DNA from: Algoriphagus hitonicola
GTDB lineage: Bacteria; Bacteroidota; Bacteroidia; Cytophagales; Cyclobacteriaceae
Direction of reading: 5' to 3'
Length of the DNA stretch: 64,000 bases
NCBI RefSeq assembly: GCF_900113375.1
Contig: NZ_FOPC01000004.1
Span: forward strand, 124,001-188,000
Part shown: in pieces, positions 1 to 8,601 of the stretch
How positions within the stretch are numbered: the stretch's first letter is position 1
How the letters are laid out: each line of letters opens with the position of its first letter
Translations under genes and position numbers: made by a program
The notes under the pieces: generated by a model
Told to the model about the DNA's origin: nothing
Seen by the model: the letters and a program-made list of their open reading frames with translations, nothing else
Database searches by the model: none

Positions 1-247
1 TTCTTCGAACATACAAAAAGGAGATGACGAAAATTATGGTTTGAATCAAATTTTTGGTCAGGCTGAGCGGAGTCGAAGCGTCCTCGACTCCGCTCGGACT
101 GACCCCAATTTTGTGATATTAAGCATCTCTGTCTTTTGGTAGCTGAGTCGAAGGCCATTTCTATCATTCTAGCCCACATTTCGACTTCCTGCCTTTGCCG
201 GCGAGGCAGGCGCTCAATGTGACAAACTTCAAATTTGAGACAGCCTC
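1..247. repeat. MITE-like inverted-repeat element, copy 1 (cut by window start)
   Basis: Intergenic element sharing long stretches with 16314-16572 and 3081-3184. It ends in TGAGACAGCCTC (236-247), the same terminal sequence as the other copies. Positions 1-66 match 16437-16501 with only a few differences. The right arm is the reverse complement of the left arm of the 16 kb copy, so the family is internally palindromic. It contains a CCTGCC...GGCAGG hairpin (188-211). It ends six bases before the stop codon of the nucleotidyltransferase gene, so it probably also acts as that gene's 3' end. No protein is encoded. Confidence 0.6.
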
Positions 248-252
248 CTTAA

Positions 253-1158
253 TCAATTCCAGAGCTTTTTGGGATATTCTCCGGATGCATGCATTTCTTT
301 CAATGAGTCGATTACAACCGGCTTATCCTCGGTATAGGTCACTCCAAACCAGGTTTTCCCACCCGGTAAGATTTCAAAAGCTGCTTTATGCTCTTGAATG
401 AGATTATTAGCCACTGTAGGAATATAAAATTCGGACTTGAGGTTTTCCAGATTGGCAGGGAGAAATTCCTTCCACATGGCTTCGATGTCCGAAAAGACGG
501 CTGGATGAAAGCCCCAGAAATTCATGGAAACCGGCGTGTTTTCAGCAATCTCAATAACCTCTCCTTCACCTCGGCTGATGATTCTATCCCCTTCACGGGC
601 GATGGAAGTACGCTCTATCATTCCAATCAGCTGTCCTTTTTCGTTGGTTGTGCAGACTCCACGGCTTACTGTTCCGTTTTCAGAAAGGACATTTTGAATC
701 GCATACCCGACCATGGAATGCAGCTCCGGCTTTACTTCATGGGTCAGAAATTTTGCCTGTACTTCAAATGCTTCCTTACCATAAAAATCATCGGCATTAA
801 TCACCGCAAAAGGCTCTTTCACCGCGTCTTTGGCACAAAGCACTGCATGTGCGGTACCAAAGGGTTTCACTCGGTCTGACTGCTTTAAGTCTTCCGGCAC
901 AAAACTATCCAAAGACTGAATGACCCAATCTACTTCGATTTTCCCCTCGAGCTTGGGTAGAAACTTTTCCTTGGCCACTTCCAATATCTCCTCACGAACT
1001 ATAAAAACCACCTTGCCAAAGCCCGCCCGGATTGCATCATAAATCGAATATTCTAAGATCGTTTCCCCATTTGGGCCAAAGCCGTCAATTTGCTTGTTTC
1101 CGCCATATCGGCTTCCCATTCCGGCAGCTAAAACGAGTAATGTTGGTTTTTGAGTCAT
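253..1158 (-). CDS. NDP-sugar pyrophosphorylase-like nucleotidyltransferase
   Basis: 301-residue GT-A fold nucleotidyltransferase. The N-terminal nucleotide-binding signature LAAGMGSRYGG (about residues 10-20) is followed by GTAHAVLCAKD (101-111) and the metal-binding segment NADDFYG (121-127). The family transfers NMP to sugar phosphates to make activated sugars. The sugar specificity cannot be read from the sequence. The long C-terminal half (residues 170-300) resembles the Bacteroidota 'nucleotidyltransferase family' proteins rather than RmlA or GalU. Monocistronic; a -7-type box lies about 25 bases upstream of the ATG. The 3' end abuts a repeat element. Confidence 0.8.
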   Translation of the reverse strand: MTQKPTLLVLAAGMGSRYGGNKQIDGFGPNGETILEYSIYDAIRAGFGKVVFIVREEILEVAKEKFLPKLEGKIEVDWVIQSLDSFVPEDLKQSDRVKPFGTAHAVLCAKDAVKEPFAVINADDFYGKEAFEVQAKFLTHEVKPELHSMVGYAIQNVLSENGTVSRGVCTTNEKGQLIGMIERTSIAREGDRIISRGEGEVIEIAENTPVSMNFWGFHPAVFSDIEAMWKEFLPANLENLKSEFYIPTVANNLIQEHKAAFEILPGGKTWFGVTYTEDKPVVIDSLKEMHASGEYPKKLWN

Positions 1159-1181
1159 GAAATTATTTTTTGAAAACGAAG

Positions 1182-1189
1182 CAAAATTA
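1182..1189 (-). promoter_or_regulatory. Possible -7 box for the nucleotidyltransferase gene
   Basis: On the minus strand it reads TAATTTTG, a full match to the Bacteroidota -7 consensus TAnnTTTG, 24 bases before the start codon. No convincing -33 TTTG is visible at the usual distance, so this rests on the single box. Confidence 0.35.
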
Positions 1190-1438
1190 ATCGAAATGAT
1201 TCGGGGTACAAGGCAAGACTAATTTCAAACCGGATCTCTTCACTTTTTATTTTACCCCATTTTTTCAATTTTTAAGTAAAATAAGGCAAAACTAAGTTTA
1301 GAAAAACACCCTGTTTCCTACTTTTTGATTCCAAATATCGCTAATCAGGATATTTTTTTATCCTCATTTTGACTTTTATTCATTTTTTGAATTACTTTCA
1401 TGTTAAATTTCCAACAAATCTCAAACCTGATTGAAAAA

Positions 1439-1777
1439 ATGAAAAAAATTGAAGCGATTATCAGAACATCGCGCTTTGACCAAATCCATGCTTGCATTTC
1501 TGGATTAGGGGTCAAATTCCTCTCCTTTTATGAGATAAAGGGGATGGGTTTTGAGCATGCGCGACAGGAAATGTATCGTGGGGTATCCTATGAACCGGCT
1601 TACATTCCTCGAACCAAACTGGAAATCGTAGTGCCGGATGAACTCAAAGACGAAGTCATCCGGTGCATCCTCAAAGAAGGAAAAACAGGTGAAATCGGAG
1701 ATGGGAAAATCTTTGTTTTCGATGTCCTTGACGCCTATCGGATCCGAAACAATGACACTGGGGAAAACGCCCTTTAA
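1439..1777 (+). CDS. glnK: PII nitrogen regulatory protein
   Basis: 112-residue PII signal protein starting MKKIEAIIRTSRFD, the usual PII N-terminus. An in-frame ATG at 1400 would add 13 untypical residues, so 1439 is preferred. The T-loop (about residues 37-55) keeps EMYRGVSY, with the tyrosine equivalent to the uridylylated Tyr51, followed by IPRTKLEIVVPDE. PII senses 2-oxoglutarate and ATP/ADP and plugs the ammonium channel when nitrogen is plentiful. The ammonium transporter gene starts 30 bases downstream on the same strand, the classic glnK-amtB pair. A short AT-rich hairpin (1347-1364) precedes the gene. Confidence 0.9.
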   Translation: MKKIEAIIRTSRFDQIHACISGLGVKFLSFYEIKGMGFEHARQEMYRGVSYEPAYIPRTKLEIVVPDELKDEVIRCILKEGKTGEIGDGKIFVFDVLDAYRIRNNDTGENAL

Positions 1778-1807
1778 TCGCTCAAACCACCGAACCTATT
1801 CATACCC

Positions 1808-3037
1808 ATGCAAGAACTATTTACTGTCAATAATCTATGGATGATGATGGCCACGATTTTGGTCTTCATTATGCATTTGGGCTTCGCCAGTCTGGAAGCC
1901 GGTCTCACCCGTGCCAAAAATACGGTCAACATTCTCTTTAAAAATACTATAATCCCCGCCATCGGCATTTTGACCTATGCGCTTGTGGGATTTAATCTCA
2001 TGTACCCGGGATCTGGATTTGAGGGATCTTTTGTGGGCTTTGCCGGATTTGGCTTAAGTCTTCCCGAGGGCTGGGATTCATCCAACTACAATGCGGGATA
2101 TACCTACTTCACCGACTTTATTTTTCAGGCCATGTTTGCAGCTACCGCTGCGACGATCGTTTCAGGAGCTGTAGCCGAGCGAATCAAATTAGGCCCATTT
2201 ATCTTTTTTTCCATTCTCTATGTGTCCATTTGCTATCCTATCGTCGGCATGTGGAAGTGGGGCGGAGGGTTTTTGAATACGCTGGATACTCCGTTTTATG
2301 ATTTTGCGGGATCTACCATCGTTCACTCTGTGGGTGGATGGGGTGCCCTAGTCGGGGCATTTCTACTGGGACCTCGGATTGGGAAATATACCGAACGCGG
2401 TATGAATGCTATTCCCGGGCATAATTTACCACTAGCCACCTTTGGCGTATTCCTACTCTGGTTTGGCTGGTTTGGTTTCAATGGCGGTTCTGTACTCAGC
2501 GCTAATCCCGGTGCAGTCTCGCGGGTATTTGTGACGACCTCCATCGCAGCTTCTGCAGGAGCATTTGGGGCCTTGATCGTTTCCTATTTGAAATTCAAAT
2601 CCTATGACATCACCATGGTACTCAATGGAATTCTAGCGGGATTAGTAGGAATTACGGCTGGGGCTGATCAGATGGGCGTGGGTGAATCGGCCATTATCGG
2701 ATTCATCGGTGGGGGGTTAATCGTATTTGGAGTAGTCTTATTTGACAAAATCAAAATCGATGATCCGGTAGGTGCCATATCGGTTCACCTAATCGGTGGA
2801 ATATGGGGAACGCTCGCAGTAGGAATTTTCGGAGAACTGGCTGGCTGGAATCAGTTTATTTCCCAATTAATCGGCGTTGGTGCCGTAGGGTTTTTCTGCT
2901 TTCTATTTGCTGGAATCATTCTTTTTACGCTCAAAAAATCCATTGGAATCCGAGTGGACCAAAAAGAAGAAATAGAGGGGCTCGATATTAACGAACACGG
3001 GATGCGTGCCTATCCAGATTTTGCCACCAAGGACTAA
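1808..3037 (+). CDS. amt: Ammonium transporter (Amt family)
   Basis: 409-residue, eleven-helix ammonium channel. The Amt signature DFAGSTIVHSVGGWGALVGA is present, and the paired pore histidines are seen in VHSVGG and later in VHLIGG. There is no obvious signal peptide; the protein begins directly with a membrane helix (MMMATILVFIMHLGF), as in some Amt proteins. It imports ammonium/ammonia across the inner membrane and is probably gated by the PII protein encoded just upstream. The two genes are likely cotranscribed. A MITE-like element follows 43 bases after the stop. Confidence 0.95.
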   Translation: MQELFTVNNLWMMMATILVFIMHLGFASLEAGLTRAKNTVNILFKNTIIPAIGILTYALVGFNLMYPGSGFEGSFVGFAGFGLSLPEGWDSSNYNAGYTYFTDFIFQAMFAATAATIVSGAVAERIKLGPFIFFSILYVSICYPIVGMWKWGGGFLNTLDTPFYDFAGSTIVHSVGGWGALVGAFLLGPRIGKYTERGMNAIPGHNLPLATFGVFLLWFGWFGFNGGSVLSANPGAVSRVFVTTSIAASAGAFGALIVSYLKFKSYDITMVLNGILAGLVGITAGADQMGVGESAIIGFIGGGLIVFGVVLFDKIKIDDPVGAISVHLIGGIWGTLAVGIFGELAGWNQFISQLIGVGAVGFFCFLFAGIILFTLKKSIGIRVDQKEEIEGLDINEHGMRAYPDFATKD

Positions 3038-3080
3038 ACCGAAGGAAAACTCCTTAATTTATTTACCACCAACCGAAAAA

Positions 3081-3184
3081 GAGGCTGTCTCAGAAGAGAA
3101 GTTTGTCACATTGAGCACTGGAGAGACGAGAGTCTCGAAATCGAAGGGTCAGGCTTATATTAAAGCTATTTATGAGACAGCCTC
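3081..3184. repeat. MITE-like inverted-repeat element, copy 2 (complete, 104 bp)
   Basis: Perfect 12-bp terminal inverted repeats, GAGGCTGTCTCA at 3081-3092 and TGAGACAGCCTC at 3173-3184, enclose a body with CACATTGAGC and TCGAAGGGTCAGGCT. The same body and ends occur in 16314-16572 and partly in 1-247. No target-site duplication is obvious. It lies just after amt and could fold into a terminator. Noncoding; the small ORF across it does not look real. Confidence 0.65.
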
Positions 3185-3360
3185 CTATTATAAATACGGA
3201 TATTTTTGACCCAATCTAAAGTTCAAAAATCCGATTTTATCCAAACGAAGGCATGATTAAGGGTATACCTTTTGTAAAAAGACTAACGTCAAGATCTACC
3301 TGTTTTTTTGTTTAAATTCATTCCTTTGTTAACTTAAGCCACTACCAACCCATTTTTTCT

Positions 3361-4281
3361 ATGAAAATTTATCGGCGATTGATCATTCCGCTCTTAGTGA
3401 CCATTTGTTTGGTGATCGCCAAGCTTTATTTCAAGGAAGAATCTTCCTCTTGGGAGGGCATCTGGTCTTGGCTTCCTCATATGAATACCATCCTGATCAT
3501 TTCTGGTTTTGCTTGGTGTTTGTTGGCGTTTACTGGGATACTTAAGATCATTTTTCTCAAACAATACGACATCAGCAAGGAAGATAACCTACGGGCCAGA
3601 AAAATCTACACACAACTCAATATCCTACAGAAAATCGCCAATTTTATCATTATTATCCTGGGAATTGGATTGATCTTGATCTCTTTTGAGCCTATCCGGA
3701 AAATCGGAGTTGGCGTATTTGCTTCAGCTGGGGTGGCTGGGATTATCATTGGTTTTTCCGCCCAAAAAGCAATTGGAGCACTGATTGCCGGAATTCAGAT
3801 TGCCTTTGCCCAGCCCTTTAGACTGGATGATGCCGTGGTGGTAGAGGGCGAATGGGGCTGGATCGAAGAGATCAATCTGACCTATGTGGTGGTTCGGATT
3901 TGGGATCAGCGTAGACTTGTACTGCCGACAACTTATTTTCTGGAAAATCCCTTTCAAAACTGGACTCGCACTTCTGCTGATATCATTGGATCGGTTTTTT
4001 TGTATACGGATTACATCGTGCCATTTGATGAGCTTCGCAAAGAGCTAGATCGGATTTTGGAAAACACCTCACTTTGGGATAAGAAAACAAAAATACTTCA
4101 AGTCACCGATGCTAAGGAGGGAACGGTAGAAAGTCGGATTTTGGTCTCGGCCAGAAACTCCCCGACCGCATGGGACCTTCGGGTGCATGTCCGGGAAAAA
4201 ATGATTGAGTTCTTACAGAAAAATTATCCTCAGTCACTTCCTCGAACGCGGATTATACTGGAAGGGGAAGTAAAATCATGA
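3361..4281 (+). CDS. MscS-family mechanosensitive ion channel
   Basis: 306-residue small-conductance mechanosensitive channel. Three hydrophobic segments lie near residues 7-24, 40-65 and 82-105. They are followed by the Gly/Ala-rich pore helix FASAGVAGIIIGFSAQKAIG and the MscS beta domain (LDDAVVVEGEWGWIEEI, then LPTTYFLENPFQNWT). The family opens under membrane tension to release solutes during hypo-osmotic shock. Its stop codon overlaps the start of the next gene (ATGA), so it is coupled with an outer-membrane porin-like protein. Confidence 0.88.
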   Translation: MKIYRRLIIPLLVTICLVIAKLYFKEESSSWEGIWSWLPHMNTILIISGFAWCLLAFTGILKIIFLKQYDISKEDNLRARKIYTQLNILQKIANFIIIILGIGLILISFEPIRKIGVGVFASAGVAGIIIGFSAQKAIGALIAGIQIAFAQPFRLDDAVVVEGEWGWIEEINLTYVVVRIWDQRRLVLPTTYFLENPFQNWTRTSADIIGSVFLYTDYIVPFDELRKELDRILENTSLWDKKTKILQVTDAKEGTVESRILVSARNSPTAWDLRVHVREKMIEFLQKNYPQSLPRTRIILEGEVKS

Positions 4282-5342
4282 GAAAAGTACTCTGCATTTT
4301 TATCGTTTTTTGGGCAGCTCAATCTTTTGGACAAGAAAAAGAGAAAACCTTGGAATTGGATTTTTCGGGATTCTTGGATTTGTATTACGGGCATGACTTT
4401 GTGGACCCAATGGGAATCGAAAGAAGACTTCCTTTTCTTTACAATCACACCAAACAAAATCGTCTTGGAGTTAATCTGGCACTCTTCACGATGAGCGTGA
4501 AATCAGACTTTTTCCGGGCAAATCTGGGAATCCATCAGGGCACCTACGTTCGGGACAATTACGCCAATGAACCGGAGCTATTTAAGTGGATTCATCAAGC
4601 CAATGTAGGGGTGGCCATTGATCGTGAAAAAAGACTCTGGTTGGATGCTGGGGTTTTGCCTTCACATATTGGATTTGAATCTGCCGTTTCTATCGAAAAC
4701 CCCAGCCTTTCCCGATCCATTATAGCCGAAAACAGTCCTTATTTTGAGACCGGCGTACGCTTGAGTTGGCAGATGGACGAGCGCTGGTATTTGGCCTTTT
4801 TTTACCTGAATGGCTGGCAACGAATCCGGGCTATTCCCGGAAGAAACCGTCCCTCCTTTGGAACTCAGGCCACTTTTTCTCCCTCTGAAAACACGCGGAT
4901 CAACTGGAGTACATTCCTCGGCACTGATCAACCGCTGGAGGCAGAGACCATGATTTATTTTACCAATTTCATTGGTGATTTTAGGTTTGAAAAAGGGTGG
5001 CGATTGGTAGCAAGGCTGGATGGAGGAAGACGGACCTTACCTTTTGATTTTGACCGGAATTGGTGGGGAATGTCTGCCATTTTGCAAAAGCGCTTTTCCG
5101 AAAAATTTGCCTCTGCTTTTCGGGTAGAGCATTATAATGACCCTTTTCAGGCCATCTCTATTAGCCTGGTGGATCAAGGAATCAAAACCAGTGGACTTTC
5201 TCTCAATGCGGATTGGAAGCTCTTCGAGGCAGCGACTTTTCGACTGGAGGGACGCTGGTTGACCGGTCCGGAATTAGGTACGGGAGGCGGAAATTCAGAA
5301 AATTACTTTTTGCTCGGTTCCCTAGCTTTTGCGATTGATTAA
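4278..5342 (+). CDS. Outer-membrane porin-like beta-barrel protein
   Basis: 354 residues with signal peptide MRKVLCIFIVFWAAQSFGQ, then a run of alternating aromatic/polar strands (for example LDFSGFLDLYYGHDF, WYLAFFYLNGWQ) ending in LLGSLAFAID. It resembles the Bacteroidota 'porin' family of putative beta-barrel porin-2/OmpL-like proteins. Substrate unknown. Translationally coupled to the MscS gene by a 4-base overlap. Its 3' end overlaps the convergent photolyase gene by a few bases. Confidence 0.72.
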   Translation: MRKVLCIFIVFWAAQSFGQEKEKTLELDFSGFLDLYYGHDFVDPMGIERRLPFLYNHTKQNRLGVNLALFTMSVKSDFFRANLGIHQGTYVRDNYANEPELFKWIHQANVGVAIDREKRLWLDAGVLPSHIGFESAVSIENPSLSRSIIAENSPYFETGVRLSWQMDERWYLAFFYLNGWQRIRAIPGRNRPSFGTQATFSPSENTRINWSTFLGTDQPLEAETMIYFTNFIGDFRFEKGWRLVARLDGGRRTLPFDFDRNWWGMSAILQKRFSEKFASAFRVEHYNDPFQAISISLVDQGIKTSGLSLNADWKLFEAATFRLEGRWLTGPELGTGGGNSENYFLLGSLAFAID

Positions 5343-6868
5343 AGCGAATCAATGTTATTAAGATACTTCTCTGCCTGATCGAGAATTTCTTGCTTGTTTT
5401 TCATTTTGTCCCAGGTACGATAAGCCATCCCGATTCGGGGGTTTTTCTCCAATTTGTCCCGATTTCGATCGTAAAAGTGCCAATAGAAACTATTGAACGG
5501 ACAGGCTTTTTCCCCCACTTTTTCCTTATGGCTGTAGGCACAGTGATCACAGTAATTACCCTGCTTTTTGATATAATTTGCCGAAGAGACATAGGGTTTG
5601 GTACCGACTATTCCCCCATCAGCAAATTGAGACATGCCACGGGTATTGGTGATTTCTACCCATTCGATGGCATCGATATAGATACCCAAATACCATTGAT
5701 CCAATTCATCAGGATGTATGCCTGCGAGCAAAGCAAAATTTCCCGTTACCATCAGTCGCTGAATATGGTGGGCATAAGCCAAGTCCAGCGATTGACCGAT
5801 GGATTCCGATAGGCATTTCATCTTAGTTTTTCCGGTCCAAAACCACTTTGGAAGGGTTCGCTCGTGTCCGAAAAAATTCATCTCCGCATAGTCGGGCATT
5901 TTGGCCCAATAGACGCCACGCATATATTCCCGCCATCCGATGATCTGCCGGATAAAACCTTCTACCTGGGAAATAGATATTTCATCCCGATGGCCCTCCC
6001 AGTATTTTTCCACGGTTTGTACCACTTCCAGCGGAGACAGCATTTTGCTATTCATCGCAAAACTCAGACGGGAATGGAAAAGAAAGGGATCCCAGGTAGT
6101 CAAAGCATCTTGATAATCTCCAAAATGGACCAAAAGCCTTTCGCAGAAATAATCTAAAATCTCCAGGCACTCTTCCCGGCTAGTCGGCCAAGTAAACTTT
6201 TCGGGATCTACGTTTCCGATTGTTTCTATTTGCGCATCTTTGATGGTCTGGAGTAGTTTTTTGACTGATTTGGGATGAGTTTTGGGCTTTCGCAAAAGCT
6301 GCTTATCCTTCAGGGCAGATCGGTTTTCTTGATCAAAATTCCACTTGCCATCCACGGGTTCTTTTCCGTCCATAAGGATATCGAATTTCCGTCGCATTTC
6401 CCGATAAAAAGATTCCATCAGGTAGGTCTTTTTCCTTTTGAAAAAATCAGCTAAATATTCCCGCTCGGTAAGAAAATGCTCCGTGTCGTTGGCTTTTGAT
6501 TTGATTTTCAACTGAGAGCAAATTTCCTTTAATTGCTGGTCCAGTCGGTATTCGTCGGGAAGTTGATACTCAAAGACCTCTATTTCAAACTCATCGATAC
6601 AGCTTTGGACCAGCTTCTCCAGATTTTGCGGATTGCTTTTTTCGTCGATTTCAAAGTATTTGACCTGATGGCCTTCACGATCTAAATACTCTGCAAAATT
6701 TCTCATGGATATGAAAAAAGCGAGCACCTTTTGGATATGGTGAATAACGTAATCTGTTTCCTGACGCATTTCTGCCATCAGATAGATTACATCCTCATTT
6801 TTATCCTGAAACCAAGAATGATTTCTGTTGAGCTGATCGCCCAGAATTAAGCGTAAAATTTTGGCCAT
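5339..6868 (-). CDS. Cryptochrome/photolyase-related protein, prokaryotic (6-4) photolyase (PhrB) type
   Basis: About 509 residues from the ATG at 6868 (MAKILRLILGDQLN). The earlier in-frame ATG at 6910 would add 14 atypical residues. The DUF523-like N-terminal photolyase fold is followed by the FAD domain. Four cysteines in TKMKC, YCDHC and ACPFN match the [4Fe-4S] ligands of bacterial (6-4) photolyases (FeS-BCP). The conserved WYLGIYIDAIEWVEI..RGMSQFADGG segment lines the FAD pocket. Predicted to repair UV (6-4) photoproducts using light. Lies 55 bases downstream of a PorP-like gene on the same strand; no functional link is evident. Confidence 0.88.
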   Translation of the reverse strand: MAKILRLILGDQLNRNHSWFQDKNEDVIYLMAEMRQETDYVIHHIQKVLAFFISMRNFAEYLDREGHQVKYFEIDEKSNPQNLEKLVQSCIDEFEIEVFEYQLPDEYRLDQQLKEICSQLKIKSKANDTEHFLTEREYLADFFKRKKTYLMESFYREMRRKFDILMDGKEPVDGKWNFDQENRSALKDKQLLRKPKTHPKSVKKLLQTIKDAQIETIGNVDPEKFTWPTSREECLEILDYFCERLLVHFGDYQDALTTWDPFLFHSRLSFAMNSKMLSPLEVVQTVEKYWEGHRDEISISQVEGFIRQIIGWREYMRGVYWAKMPDYAEMNFFGHERTLPKWFWTGKTKMKCLSESIGQSLDLAYAHHIQRLMVTGNFALLAGIHPDELDQWYLGIYIDAIEWVEITNTRGMSQFADGGIVGTKPYVSSANYIKKQGNYCDHCAYSHKEKVGEKACPFNSFYWHFYDRNRDKLEKNPRIGMAYRTWDKMKNKQEILDQAEKYLNNIDSL

Positions 6869-6923
6869 AAAAAAAAAGACTTTAAATGATAAAGCCCTTT
6901 TCGAATCCATTGTTTATGAGAAA

Positions 6924-7949
6924 TTAATATTTGAAGCAAGGCATGGAGGATTTTCTTCCAGCACCGTCGGAATCTCCCGCTAAAAAGCTAAAACGAATAC
7001 TGATTTCATGGGCTCCGCTTACATTGGCAGAGGCAAGAGAAGAAACCACATAATCGTAACTGTAGCCGACACTCAATCCTCCACCCAATGAAATCCCAAC
7101 CAGGGAAACCAAAGATTCATGATTGGTGCCCATCTCATCCGAAATCGGCAATCCACGGTACCAAAGGCCTAACACCAAAGGCTGAATATTCAACTGAGCA
7201 CCCAAATCCAACTGCTGGAACGGTCCTTGATTTTTATAATTGAATGCCAAAGCGAGTTCCTTAACTCCGGAGGTTTGATTGTAATAAGACTTGAACGCTC
7301 CGCCAGATAGATCAAATTTCACGCCGCCATGAGCGGAAAGCTTCATCGGCAATTTACTGAAATCTCCTTCCAAAAAGGAAATATTTGGTTGGGTAATGTG
7401 ATGTGCCGAAACACCAAACCAAGCGTGTTCATTATTATAAAGCACTCCGAAACTATAATCGGCAAACTGATGACGCAGATCCTGGGCAAGGTTCTCTCCA
7501 CTAAAATCCCCTATAGTTCCGCTTTGATCATCGATCTGACTGCCAAAAACCATATTACCGAAGTAAGCATCACGATCCATATAACTTACTTGACCGCCAA
7601 ATCTCAAAAAAGAACGAAATCCCAACCGGGCTCGATAGGAATAAGATAATCCGACTTCGGAAACACTGAGGCTCGCCATACTCTGCTCAGAGCGGTTTAC
7701 AATCAGTCCAATTCCACTGTTAGCACCAAAAATATAATGATCGGCATATGCAGAGTAGGAAGTTATGGATTGATCCAAGCCCGGCCACTGATTTCTAAAG
7801 TTTACACCGATCTGAGTCATCTCAGTAGAACCAGTCATCGCTGGATTGAGATAAATCGGAGCTGCATAAAACTGCGAATATTGGGCGTCCTGACTGTACC
7901 CTTGGGATCCCAAGAGGACTAAAATCAATATGACGACGACCTTTTTCAT
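6924..7949 (-). CDS. PorP/SprF-family type IX secretion system membrane protein
   Basis: 341 residues: signal peptide MKKVVVILILVLLGSQGYSQ, then the family's hallmark start QYSQFYAAPIYLNPAMTG and a predicted outer-membrane barrel. PorP/SprF proteins are needed for secretion or surface attachment of type-B-tailed T9SS cargo such as SprB. It is about 50% identical by eye to the paralogue at 11214-12248. The SprB-repeat protein gene lies between the two, which suggests cargo-specific partners. Confidence 0.85.
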   Translation of the reverse strand: MKKVVVILILVLLGSQGYSQDAQYSQFYAAPIYLNPAMTGSTEMTQIGVNFRNQWPGLDQSITSYSAYADHYIFGANSGIGLIVNRSEQSMASLSVSEVGLSYSYRARLGFRSFLRFGGQVSYMDRDAYFGNMVFGSQIDDQSGTIGDFSGENLAQDLRHQFADYSFGVLYNNEHAWFGVSAHHITQPNISFLEGDFSKLPMKLSAHGGVKFDLSGGAFKSYYNQTSGVKELALAFNYKNQGPFQQLDLGAQLNIQPLVLGLWYRGLPISDEMGTNHESLVSLVGISLGGGLSVGYSYDYVVSSLASANVSGAHEISIRFSFLAGDSDGAGRKSSMPCFKY

Positions 7950-8552
7950 AATTTATTTTTTGTTGATTTTAGAATCTATTTATGACTCATAAATCTGATC
8001 TTTATATGTTTAATTTTGCTTTTTGTGTTTTGGAATATAATTTTATGCAACACGACATCAGCAAAATGATCTTCTCATTAACTCAAGTGACAATGTTAAA
8101 TAGCAACTATTATTTGGATTTGCAAATGATAAAAATCAGTCAGTAACCTGCTGAAAATGAGTAATCTGATTAAAAAAATATACTTTTGGGAGATCCCACA
8201 AAAAATAAATCAGGAGTTGCATATTTGGTATTATAAAAATCAATCTATCCAAATAATTTATTTTAAAAAAAATTATAATTTTTAAAATTTTTTTTTGAGC
8301 GGTATACTAAATTAAACGTCTGCCATTTTGTAAAAAAATAGGGCTATATATAAAATATATAATAAGTTATTTAAAAAGCGTTTTTTTCGCTATGTAAAAT
8401 TTCTCATTTAAGTCTATAATCATTGCCTATCCATTATCGAAAAGCCGTAATAAAGATGAGGCTGAGCCCCTTCAAGCCCAAATTCTATTAACTATGGACA
8501 GAATGGAGAAAATGCTAATGGGTTATTATCCTTAATCGAATTAGTTAAGGCC
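7950..8552. other. Long AT-rich noncoding stretch
   Basis: About 600 bases between the adhesin gene's terminator and the second PorP-like gene. It is strongly AT-rich with several A/T runs (8261-8300) and no supported ORF. It presumably contains the promoter of the PorP-like gene, but I could not find a clear -33/-7 pair. A weak palindrome CCTTAA...TTAAGG is at 8530-8550. Confidence 0.5.
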
Positions 8553-8577
8553 AAAAAAAGCTGCCTCTCAGCAGCTT
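8553..8577 (-). terminator. Rho-independent terminator of the SprB-repeat adhesin gene
   Basis: On the minus strand, stem AAGCTGC/GCAGCTT with loop TGAGAG, followed by a run of seven T. It lies 25 bases after the stop codon of the adhesin gene. Confidence 0.8.
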
Positions 8578-8601
8578 GATTAAGGGTAATCGAACTAGTT
8601 T

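Noticed and set aside
20..247. Possible CRISPR or tandem repeat
   Set aside because: The repeats are inverted arms of a single element with no regular spacers; no cas genes in the window.
388..879. 163-aa plus-strand ORF
   Set aside because: Antisense to the nucleotidyltransferase gene, whose motifs are clear; no family pattern in the translation.
3006..3209. 67-aa ORF over the 3' end of amt
   Set aside because: Mostly covers the MITE-like element; no start signal and low-complexity translation.
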